11,545 bases of DNA, from the NCBI GenBank assembly GCA_964545895.1, contig CAZJHS010000093.1:1-11545 (forward strand), in the 5' to 3' direction. The stretch is from UBA6183 sp964545895 (GTDB lineage Bacteria > Bacteroidota > Bacteroidia > UKL13-3). The notes under the pieces were generated by a model. The model was not told the origin of the DNA. It saw only the letters and a list, made by a program, of their open reading frames with translations, and searched no databases. The translations under genes and the position numbers were made by a program. This document shows positions 6,190 through 11,545 of the stretch, in pieces (the stretch's first letter is position 1; each line of letters starts with the position of its first letter).

Positions 6190-8631
6190 TTATGCCTTTT
6201 ACTTTGTATTTTTAGTAAATACGGACAAGCTCAATTTAGCATGAGCTTGTATGATAAAACAACCACTCAGCCACTATCATACGCACAAGTTAATTACGAG
6301 TGGACAGATGAAAAAACATCAAATAAAAACATTCGATTAGCCATTGCAAATAACAAAGGCGAGTGTGAAATTGAAGAAGCTGCCATTAAAAATCTTGCTA
6401 ATTTTACCATTACTCATCCATACATCGGAACTCAAAGTTTAACCACACTTTATGTGGTTCAAAACAACTACAAGTTATACTTAACATCAAACACAAAACC
6501 GTTAGATGAAGTGGTAATAAGTGGCAATAGAACACCCGAAAAAACTGCGGATATTCCAAGGCAAATTGAGTTGATAAATAAATCAACCATTACATTTAGC
6601 AACCAACAAAACACAGCCGATTTGCTTTTTAACCAAAGCAATCTATACATTCAAAAAAGCCAACAAGGCGGAGGTAGCCCAATAGTAAGAGGTTTTGAAG
6701 CAAATAGAATAGTAATTATGGTTGATGGCGTACGTTTAAACAATGCCATTTTTAGAGGGGGCCATTTGCAAAACATTATTCGTATCGATCAAAATATATT
6801 AGCCAATGCAGAAGTTTTGTATGGCCCAGGAAGTGTAATGTACGGCAGTGATGCCATGGGTGGAGTTGTTAGTTTAAACACACGTGGCCCAGCATTAAAC
6901 AATACATCAAAAAAACTACTTCTTAAGAACGAGTTTTATACCCGAACTTCATCGGCAAATAGCGAACTAACGTATCATTACAATTTAAATATTGGTTCAA
7001 AAAAATGGGCCTCGTTTACGGCCATTACACACAGTAATTTTGGCAATATAGTAAGTGGCAAAAACAGAGATTTAAGTTGGGGTAATATGGGCTTGCGTCC
7101 TACTTTTATCAAAACAATAAATGGGGTTGATCAATTGGTAACAAACCCAAACAAATACGAACAAGTAGAAAGCAATTATAAACAAACAGACTTTATTCAA
7201 AAACTACTTTACACTCCAAGTGCTAATACCCAACATAGCTTAAACGTGCAATACAGCAATACCAGCAATGTGCCACGTTACGATAGATTAACAGATTTAA
7301 ACGGCCTAGGCACTTTGGCTTCGGCAGCATGGTATTACGGCCCCGAAAAACGTTTATTAGTGGCTTATACTATTTCATCAACACTTAGTAAAAAATGGTT
7401 TGATAGCTACAAAATAACACCCGCTTTTCAAGTTATTGAAGAGAGCAGACATAACCGTTCAACTGGCTCATCTTGGTTAAACTCGCGTATAGAAAAAGTG
7501 AACGTGAGTAGCTTAAATGTTGACTTATACAAACGCATTAAAAAACATAACCTGCACTACGGTATTGATGCTCAATTTAACACCGTAAATTCAAATGCAT
7601 TTCGTACCAATATTAATACAGCCGAGCAGCAAAGCATAAGCACACGCTATCCTGCTGGTGGCAGTAACTATGCTTTTGGAGCAGTGTTTTTAAGTCATTC
7701 CTTAGCATTAACCAACCGCTGGTTACTTAATGATGGTATACGATTTACTAGCATTTACAGTGAATCTAAATTTGGTCAAAGCACCCAATTTTATCCATTT
7801 TTGCCAGCATCAACCACACAAAAAAACAGCGCATTTAATGGCAATTTAGGTTTGGTCTATTTATGGAAAAAAGAAACCCGTTTTTATACCAATATTGGCA
7901 ATGCATTTAGGGCACCAAATATTGACGACTTAAATAAAATTTTTGATAGCAAAACGCAATTTGTAATACTACCAAACAATAACCTTAATGCAGAAAAAAG
8001 TGTTACTGCCGACCTAGGCATAAATACCATTATACAAAAGAAATTGGCTATTAACGCAAGTGTATTTTATACCCAATTGTATGATGCTATAGTAGTACAA
8101 AGCATAAAAGTAAATGGCCTAGATAGCATTACCTATGATGGTATAAAAGCCAAAGCAAATACCCTATTAAACGCTCAAAAAGGGTTTATTTATGGCTGGA
8201 GCCTTAATGGTAAATATGAAATAAAAAATAACCTACATTTTTATGGCGCTTATACCTACACATACGGCCGCATCAATAATCAACAAACACTTACACCACT
8301 CGATCACATACCGCCTTTTTATGGCAAAGCAGGTGCTGTACTTAAACTAAAAGGTTTTATGATGGATGGTTACACCCAATTTAGTGGCGCTAAAACATTA
8401 CAGCAATACAATGTAAACGGAGAGGATAATTTACAATATGCTACCAGCAACGGTTTACCTGCATGGTATACTGTAAACTTTAAAACTCAATACAGCATAT
8501 ACAAACGAGGTACTTTGGTAACATTACAAACCGGTATTGAGAATATTTTTGATGTGCATTATCGCTTATTTGCTAGCGGAATTAGTGCAATGGGCCGTAA
8601 TTTTTATGCAACAATACGTGTAGGCTTTTAA
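6175..8631 (+). CDS. TonB-dependent outer-membrane receptor, heme/siderophore type
   Basis: This 818-residue outer-membrane beta-barrel imports a bound ligand using TonB energy. Residues 1-20 form a signal peptide (cleavage near GQAQ). Residues about 21-105 are a small beta-sandwich extension of the CarboxypepD-regulatory-like type usual in Bacteroidota. A TonB-box-like segment is at 110-119 (LDEVVISGNR). The plug (about 122-237) carries SPIVRGFEANRI, VDGVRLNNAIFRGGHLQN and VLYGPGSVMYGSDAMGG, which most resemble hemoglobin/heme-type receptors. FRAPNIDD (578-585) and LPNNNLNAEKS (599-609) match the FRAP / NPNL region of that group. The barrel ends in the expected C-terminal Phe (RVGF). Substrate is not proven: iron-heme, a siderophore or another metal chelate are all possible. 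No SusD-like partner follows. The gene starts 44 nt after DUF983, within an inverted repeat. Confidence 0.9.
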   Translation: MNRLFLCLLLCIFSKYGQAQFSMSLYDKTTTQPLSYAQVNYEWTDEKTSNKNIRLAIANNKGECEIEEAAIKNLANFTITHPYIGTQSLTTLYVVQNNYKLYLTSNTKPLDEVVISGNRTPEKTADIPRQIELINKSTITFSNQQNTADLLFNQSNLYIQKSQQGGGSPIVRGFEANRIVIMVDGVRLNNAIFRGGHLQNIIRIDQNILANAEVLYGPGSVMYGSDAMGGVVSLNTRGPALNNTSKKLLLKNEFYTRTSSANSELTYHYNLNIGSKKWASFTAITHSNFGNIVSGKNRDLSWGNMGLRPTFIKTINGVDQLVTNPNKYEQVESNYKQTDFIQKLLYTPSANTQHSLNVQYSNTSNVPRYDRLTDLNGLGTLASAAWYYGPEKRLLVAYTISSTLSKKWFDSYKITPAFQVIEESRHNRSTGSSWLNSRIEKVNVSSLNVDLYKRIKKHNLHYGIDAQFNTVNSNAFRTNINTAEQQSISTRYPAGGSNYAFGAVFLSHSLALTNRWLLNDGIRFTSIYSESKFGQSTQFYPFLPASTTQKNSAFNGNLGLVYLWKKETRFYTNIGNAFRAPNIDDLNKIFDSKTQFVILPNNNLNAEKSVTADLGINTIIQKKLAINASVFYTQLYDAIVVQSIKVNGLDSITYDGIKAKANTLLNAQKGFIYGWSLNGKYEIKNNLHFYGAYTYTYGRINNQQTLTPLDHIPPFYGKAGAVLKLKGFMMDGYTQFSGAKTLQQYNVNGEDNLQYATSNGLPAWYTVNFKTQYSIYKRGTLVTLQTGIENIFDVHYRLFASGISAMGRNFYATIRVGF

Positions 8632-8666
8632 CTCGATATTTTAGGAAAAATCATTTAAAATTAAGT

Positions 8667-8674
8667 TACTTTTG
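8667..8674 (+). promoter_or_regulatory. Possible -7 promoter element TACTTTTG of the xer-hpf unit
   Basis: The octamer matches TAnnTTTG and lies 24 nt before the recombinase ATG, a normal leader length. The -33 region has TTTTAG (8639-8644) rather than TTTG, at a 22-nt spacing instead of 19, so the promoter would be weak. No terminator is seen between the receptor stop and this site. Confidence 0.4.
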
Positions 8675-8698
8675 AATATGGTTTAAGCCATTTCTACT

Positions 8699-9604
8699 AT
8701 GCACGATAACATTACTGCATTTATCAATTATTTGAGTTACGAAAAACATTTTTCGCCTCATACCATAAAAGGCTATCATAACGATTTACTTTCTTTCGAA
8801 AGCTTCTTAAACACCCAGTTCGAAATTTATCAATCAACACTTGTTTCGCATCAACACATCAGAAGTTGGTTAGTAAACCTTATTAATGATGGAATAGAAG
8901 CACGTTCGGTAGCACGCAAATTATCGGCCTTGCGAAGCTTTTTTAAATTTTTAATGAAAGAAGGTATCGTACAACAAAACCCCGTAGCCAAAGTTACCGC
9001 GCCCAAAAGCATAAAAAAACTACCTGCTTTTGTTGAAGAAAATCAAATGAACAAACTGTTTGATTTAACTGCATTAGAAAACGGTGATGCTATTTTTCCC
9101 AATACTTACGAAGGTCAGCGCAATAGAATTATGCTGTTGCTATTTTATACCTGCGGCATACGTTTATCTGAATTAATATCGCTTAAAACGGCCGATTATA
9201 GCCCAACCAAACAAACCATTAAAGTTTTAGGAAAGCGCAACAAAGAGCGTATCATTCCAATTACCAAAGAACTAAACCAAGAGCTAGATACTTTCCTTAA
9301 AATAAAAAAAGCCGAAGGTTTGGAAAATGAGTTTTTATTAGTACTTTCATCCAACCAAAAACTTTACCCAAAATTAGTGTACAACGTTGTTAAATCTTAT
9401 TTAAGCATGGTAACCACTATCGAAAAAAGAAGCCCGCATGTATTAAGACATACCTTTGCTACTCACCTGCTAAATAAAGGGGCCGACCTAAACGCCATAA
9501 AACAACTTCTGGGGCATGCAAGTTTAGCCGCAACCCAAGTATATACACACAACAGTATTGAGCGATTAAAAAACATACATAAAACACGCCACCCGCGTGC
9601 ATAA
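8699..9604 (+). CDS. Tyrosine recombinase of the XerC/XerD type
   Basis: It is a site-specific recombinase of 301 residues, the usual Xer length. Xer enzymes resolve chromosome dimers at dif. The N-terminal SAM-like DNA-binding domain covers about 1-85, including SPHTIKGYHNDL and SVARKLSALRSFFKFL. The catalytic domain has the full set of active-site residues: R155 (TCGIRLSEL), K179 (LGKRNKER), H247 and R250 (HVLRHTFATHLL), H273 (LGHASLAATQ) and the nucleophile Y282 (VYTH). The length, lack of extra domains and housekeeping neighbours (hpf, tRNA-tuf) argue for a core Xer protein rather than a phage or island integrase. I cannot separate XerC from XerD by eye, so no symbol is given. ATG 8699 starts directly at the conserved N-terminus. 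hpf follows after 91 nt. Confidence 0.92.
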   Translation: MHDNITAFINYLSYEKHFSPHTIKGYHNDLLSFESFLNTQFEIYQSTLVSHQHIRSWLVNLINDGIEARSVARKLSALRSFFKFLMKEGIVQQNPVAKVTAPKSIKKLPAFVEENQMNKLFDLTALENGDAIFPNTYEGQRNRIMLLLFYTCGIRLSELISLKTADYSPTKQTIKVLGKRNKERIIPITKELNQELDTFLKIKKAEGLENEFLLVLSSNQKLYPKLVYNVVKSYLSMVTTIEKRSPHVLRHTFATHLLNKGADLNAIKQLLGHASLAATQVYTHNSIERLKNIHKTRHPRA

Positions 9605-9695
9605 CTACAAAACACTCCTGCCACACTAAAATTAACCGTAAGCTCGTTATGATGAGCAGGCATCATTTAAAGCTTAAAAACTAAAGTTAAACGAT

Positions 9696-9998
9696 ATGAA
9701 AGTAGACATTCAATCCATTCACTTCACAGCAGATTACAGATTACTTGACTTTGTAACCAAAAAAGTAGAAAAAGTAAAAACCTTTTACGATGGTATAAAA
9801 AGCGCTGACGTTTACCTAAGAGTAGAAAAAGACGCAGAACGCGAAAATAAAACCGTAGAAATAAAACTAAACATAAATGGTAACCCCATATTTGCCAAAG
9901 AACAAGCAAATACATTTGAAGCCGCTACAGATTTAGTAATGGATAAAGTGGTAGCCCAAGTAAAAAAACACAAAGAAAAAATAGTAGAAAAAGTATAA
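9696..9998 (+). CDS. Ribosome hibernation promoting factor, short HPF/RaiA (YfiA) type
   Basis: This 100-residue protein binds the decoding region of the 30S subunit in slow-growing or starved cells and silences ribosomes. It has the beta-alpha-beta-beta-beta-alpha outline of the family: an MKVDIQSIHFTAD strand, a first helix with RLLDFVTKKVEKVKTFY, strands with DVYLRVEKD and KTVEIKLNI, and a second helix FEAATDLVMDKVVAQVKKHKEK ending basic. It has no long-HPF C-terminal dimerisation domain, so it would give 100S dimers only with a separate partner, if at all. The gene is probably read from the recombinase promoter. The leader CTTAAAAACTAAA (9673-9685) recurs before tuf. An intrinsic terminator follows 28 nt after the stop. 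Confidence 0.9.
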   Translation: MKVDIQSIHFTADYRLLDFVTKKVEKVKTFYDGIKSADVYLRVEKDAERENKTVEIKLNINGNPIFAKEQANTFEAATDLVMDKVVAQVKKHKEKIVEKV

Positions 9999-10026
9999 AA
10001 CCTACAGGATATAACCCATTTTTAGG

Positions 10027-10067
10027 TGGCCGATAAATCAAAATATCGGCCATTTTTATTTTATTTC
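10027..10067 (+). terminator. Intrinsic terminator of the xer-hpf unit
   Basis: TGGCCGATA (10027-10035) pairs perfectly with TATCGGCCA (10044-10052) around an 8-nt loop, and TTTTTATTTTATTTC follows directly. This is a classical rho-independent terminator. It separates hpf from the tRNA-tuf operon. Confidence 0.9.
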
Positions 10068-10192
10068 TATTGATAATCAACCAAAACAAAAAAAGTAGTT
10101 GCAAATTAATTTACAATCCAACACTTTTGCACCCGCTGTTACACACGCAACGCCTCGATTTAAAAGCGTTCTTAAATTGCTTCCAAAAAAAA

Positions 10193-10223
10193 TTTGCATA
10201 CATCTTGCAAAATGCTACATTTG
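10193..10223 (+). promoter_or_regulatory. Housekeeping promoter of the tRNA-tuf operon
   Basis: TTTG at 10193-10196 and TACATTTG at 10216-10223 are separated by exactly 19 nt, a full match to the Bacteroidota sigma factor consensus TTTG-N19-TAnnTTTG. Transcription should start near 10228, about 87 nt before the first tRNA. The stretch from the hpf terminator to the promoter (10068-10192) shows nothing coding that I would support. The leader has small hairpins, including TACTGT/ACAGTA at 10288-10304 just before the first tRNA. Confidence 0.8.
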
Positions 10224-10314
10224 CAGTCCCTTTTTGGGATTGATATGTGCGCAAGATAGTTCTTTATATATTGAAAATACTGAAACCTACTGTGTAAAAC
10301 AGTAACTTCAACAG

Positions 10315-10387
10315 GCCACTTTAGCTCAGCTGGTAGAGCAACTGATTTGTAATCAGTAGGTCGCTGGTTCGATTCCGGCAAGTGGCT
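10315..10387 (+). tRNA. tRNA-Thr, anticodon TGT
   Basis: It is a 73-nt cloverleaf. The acceptor GCCACTT pairs with AAGTGGC, the D arm has GCTC/GAGC, the anticodon stem ACTGA/TCAGT holds loop TTTGTAA (anticodon TGT, reads ACA), and the T arm is GCTGG-TTCGATT-CCGGC. The discriminator base is T. The 3' CCA is not encoded. Confidence 0.97.
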
Positions 10388-10403
10388 CACCTTAAAAAGG
10401 TTT

Positions 10404-10484
10404 GGGGAGATACCAGAGCGGTCAAATGGGGCAGACTGTAAATCTGCTGCGAGAGCTACGAAGGTTCGAATCCTTCTCTCCCCA
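10404..10484 (+). tRNA. tRNA-Tyr, anticodon GTA
   Basis: This is an 81-nt class II tRNA with a long variable arm (TGCGAGAGCTAC). The acceptor GGGGAGA pairs with TCTCCCC, the anticodon stem GCAGA/TCTGC holds loop CTGTAAA (anticodon GTA), and the T arm is GAAGG-TTCGAAT-CCTTC. The discriminator is A, as expected for tyrosine. CCA is not encoded. The gene is 16 nt after tRNA-Thr. Confidence 0.97.
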
Positions 10485-10489
10485 CAACC

Positions 10490-10539
10490 AATAAAAGATG
10501 AAGAAGAGAAATCAGTGAAGAGGCGTGTAATCTTTTATT
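10490..10539 (+). repeat. Inverted repeat in the Tyr-Gly tRNA spacer
   Basis: AATAAAAGAT (10490-10499) is perfectly complementary to ATCTTTTATT (10530-10539) across a 30-nt purine-rich loop. The stem would bring the two tRNA ends together in the precursor and may guide processing. With 10 mostly A-T pairs and a long loop, chance cannot be excluded. Confidence 0.4.
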
Positions 10540-10553
10540 TTATTTAACAACTT

Positions 10554-10626
10554 GCGGGAGTAGCTCATTTGGTAGAGCGACAGCCTTCCAAGCTGTAGGT
10601 AGCGGGTTCGAGCCTCGTCTCCCGCT
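10554..10626 (+). tRNA. tRNA-Gly, anticodon TCC
   Basis: It is a 73-nt cloverleaf. The acceptor GCGGGAG pairs with CTCCCGC, the D arm has GCTC/GAGC, the anticodon stem ACAGC/GCTGT holds loop CTTCCAA (anticodon TCC, reads GGA), and the T arm GCGGG-TTCGAGC-CTCGT has two G-U pairs. The discriminator is T. CCA is not encoded. Confidence 0.97.
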
Positions 10627-10631
10627 CGAAC

Positions 10632-10675
10632 ATCAGAAGGGTCATTAACTTTATTGGTTATTGACCCATACTGAT
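10632..10675 (+). repeat. Long hairpin filling the Gly-Thr tRNA spacer
   Basis: Three nested helices can form: ATCAG (10632-10636) with CTGAT (10671-10675), GGGTCA (10639-10644) with TGACCC (10662-10667), and TAAC (10646-10649) with GTTA (10657-10660), closing a 7-nt loop. That is 15 bp in 44 nt, with small internal loops. No T-run follows, so it is not a terminator. A precursor processing element is likely. Confidence 0.6.
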
Positions 10676-10678
10676 TAA

Positions 10679-10750
<72 letters not shown>

Positions 10751-10759
10751 CTGAAAAAA

Positions 10760-10860
10760 GTTAGTATACACTAACAGGTGCAGTAGAAGGATTTAGTTAT
10801 GTATCCGAAAACATAACACTAAGCTGAGTGCATAAAATGCGCGCGGCTTTTGGCATTTTA
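10760..10860 (+). promoter_or_regulatory. Structured leader between tRNA-Thr(GGT) and tuf
   Basis: The 143-nt spacer before tuf holds three possible hairpins in a row: GTTAGT/ACTAAC (10760-10775), GTTATGT/ACATAAC (10796-10817) and TAAAATGC/GCATTTTA (10833-10860, 12-nt G+C-rich loop). No TAnnTTTG element is present, so tuf should be read from the tRNA promoter. The structures could separate tRNA processing from the mRNA or control EF-Tu synthesis. The last 33 nt are A-rich and unstructured, and include CTTAAAAACTAAA (10864-10876). Confidence 0.45.
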
Positions 10861-10893
10861 AAACTTAAAAACTAAAAATAAAACAAAACAACT

Positions 10894-11545
10894 ATGGCAA
10901 AAGAAAAATTTGACCGCAGTAAACCACACGTTAATATTGGTACTATCGGTCACGTTGACCACGGTAAAACCACTTTAACAGCTGCTATCACTAAAGTTTT
11001 AGCTGATGCTGGTTTATCAGAAGCTCGTTCGTTCGATTCAATCGACTCTGCTCCAGAAGAGAAAGAACGTGGTATCACCATCAATACAGCTCACGTTGAG
11101 TATTCAACTGCTAACCGTCACTACGCTCACGTTGACTGTCCAGGTCACGCGGATTACGTAAAGAACATGGTTACAGGTGCTGCTCAAATGGACGGTGCTA
11201 TCCTAGTGGTAGCTTCTACTGATGGTCCTATGCCTCAAACTCGCGAGCATATCTTATTAGCTCGTCAGGTAGGTGTACCTCGTATCGTTGTGTTCATGAA
11301 CAAAGTGGATATGGTTGACGATCAAGAGTTATTAGAAATCGTTGAAATGGAAATCCGTGATTTGTTAAACAAATACGAATTCCCAGGTGACGAAATCCCA
11401 GTTATCCGTGGTTCAGCTTTAGGTGGCTTGAACGGTGACGCTAAATGGGTAGAAAAAATCATGGAATTAATGGCTGCAGTTGATACTTACATCCCAGTTC
11501 CTCCTCGTGCTACTGAATTACCTTTCTTAATGCCAGTTGAAGACG
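10894..11545 (+). CDS. tuf: Translation elongation factor Tu, N-terminal part (3' end outside window)
   Basis: EF-Tu is the GTPase that brings aminoacyl-tRNA to the ribosome. The first 217 codons are present, covering the GTP-binding domain. G1 is G19HVDHGKT26, the switch I segment is RGITINTAHVEY (59-70) with the effector Thr62, G3 is D81CPGH85 with the catalytic His85, G4 is N136KVD139, and G5 is S174AL176. The beginning of domain 2 (TELPFLMPVED) runs to the window edge. MAKEKFDRSKPHVNIGTIGH is a standard EF-Tu start, fixing ATG 10894. Codon choice is visibly more biased than in neighbouring genes such as the receptor, with repeated GCT, GGT, CGT and GTT, as expected for a highly expressed protein. 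The gene belongs to the tRNA operon. Confidence 0.98.
   Translation, partial: MAKEKFDRSKPHVNIGTIGHVDHGKTTLTAAITKVLADAGLSEARSFDSIDSAPEEKERGITINTAHVEYSTANRHYAHVDCPGHADYVKNMVTGAAQMDGAILVVASTDGPMPQTREHILLARQVGVPRIVVFMNKVDMVDDQELLEIVEMEIRDLLNKYEFPGDEIPVIRGSALGGLNGDAKWVEKIMELMAAVDTYIPVPPRATELPFLMPVED

Noticed and set aside
8699..9604. Tyrosine recombinase as the integrase of a genomic island near tRNA genes
   Set aside because: It has normal Xer length and domains, housekeeping neighbours, no repeat of a tRNA 3' end nearby and no cargo genes.
9649..9666. Small hairpin ATGATG/CATCAT between the recombinase and hpf as a terminator
   Set aside because: It has only six pairs, mostly A-T, and no T-run, so it is too weak to support termination.
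10099..10305. Open frame of 68 codons upstream of the tRNAs
   Set aside because: It runs through the promoter and the tRNA leader, has no recognisable domain, and looks like chance coding in a non-coding region.

Overview
The window is ordinary chromosomal DNA of an aerobic member of the Bacteroidota. The evidence is AT-rich sequence, A/T-rich gene leaders without Shine-Dalgarno motifs, promoter elements of the TTTG / TAnnTTTG type, a SusC-style TonB receptor with an N-terminal extension domain, and a cytochrome oxidase cluster of the type I know from this phylum. I cannot name the genus. All protein-coding genes, all four tRNAs and the tuf gene lie on the + strand.

Region 1 (1-4164) is the downstream part of a terminal oxidase operon: the 3' end of ctaD (subunit I), heme A synthase ctaA, heme O synthase ctaB (overlapping ctaA), a short and a longer subunit III gene, and a small subunit IV. 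Together they make heme A from protoheme and build a heme-copper cytochrome c oxidase. A strong hairpin at 4131-4164 ends this block.

Region 2 (4185-6130) looks like an assembly module for the same oxidase: an SCO copper chaperone, an overlapping DUF420 (CtaM-like) membrane protein, an uncharacterised 82-residue exported protein with a CPMC motif, and a DUF983 zinc-ribbon membrane protein that starts 2 nt after it. The CPMC protein is the least understood gene here and the best candidate for an undescribed role.

Region 3 (6152-8631) is one TonB-dependent outer-membrane receptor of the heme/siderophore-like class. Its start codon sits in the loop of an inverted repeat with the shape of an attenuator or terminator.

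Region 4 (8667-10067) holds a Xer-type tyrosine recombinase and a short ribosome hibernation factor (HPF/RaiA), closed by a clear intrinsic terminator.

Region 5 (10193-11545) is a translation operon. A textbook Bacteroidota promoter is followed by tRNA-Thr(TGT), tRNA-Tyr(GTA), tRNA-Gly(TCC), tRNA-Thr(GGT), then a hairpin-rich leader and tuf (EF-Tu), which is cut by the window end. The tRNA order and anticodons match the Escherichia coli thrU-tyrU-glyT-thrT-tufB operon. I found no CRISPR array, insertion sequence, phage gene or defence system.
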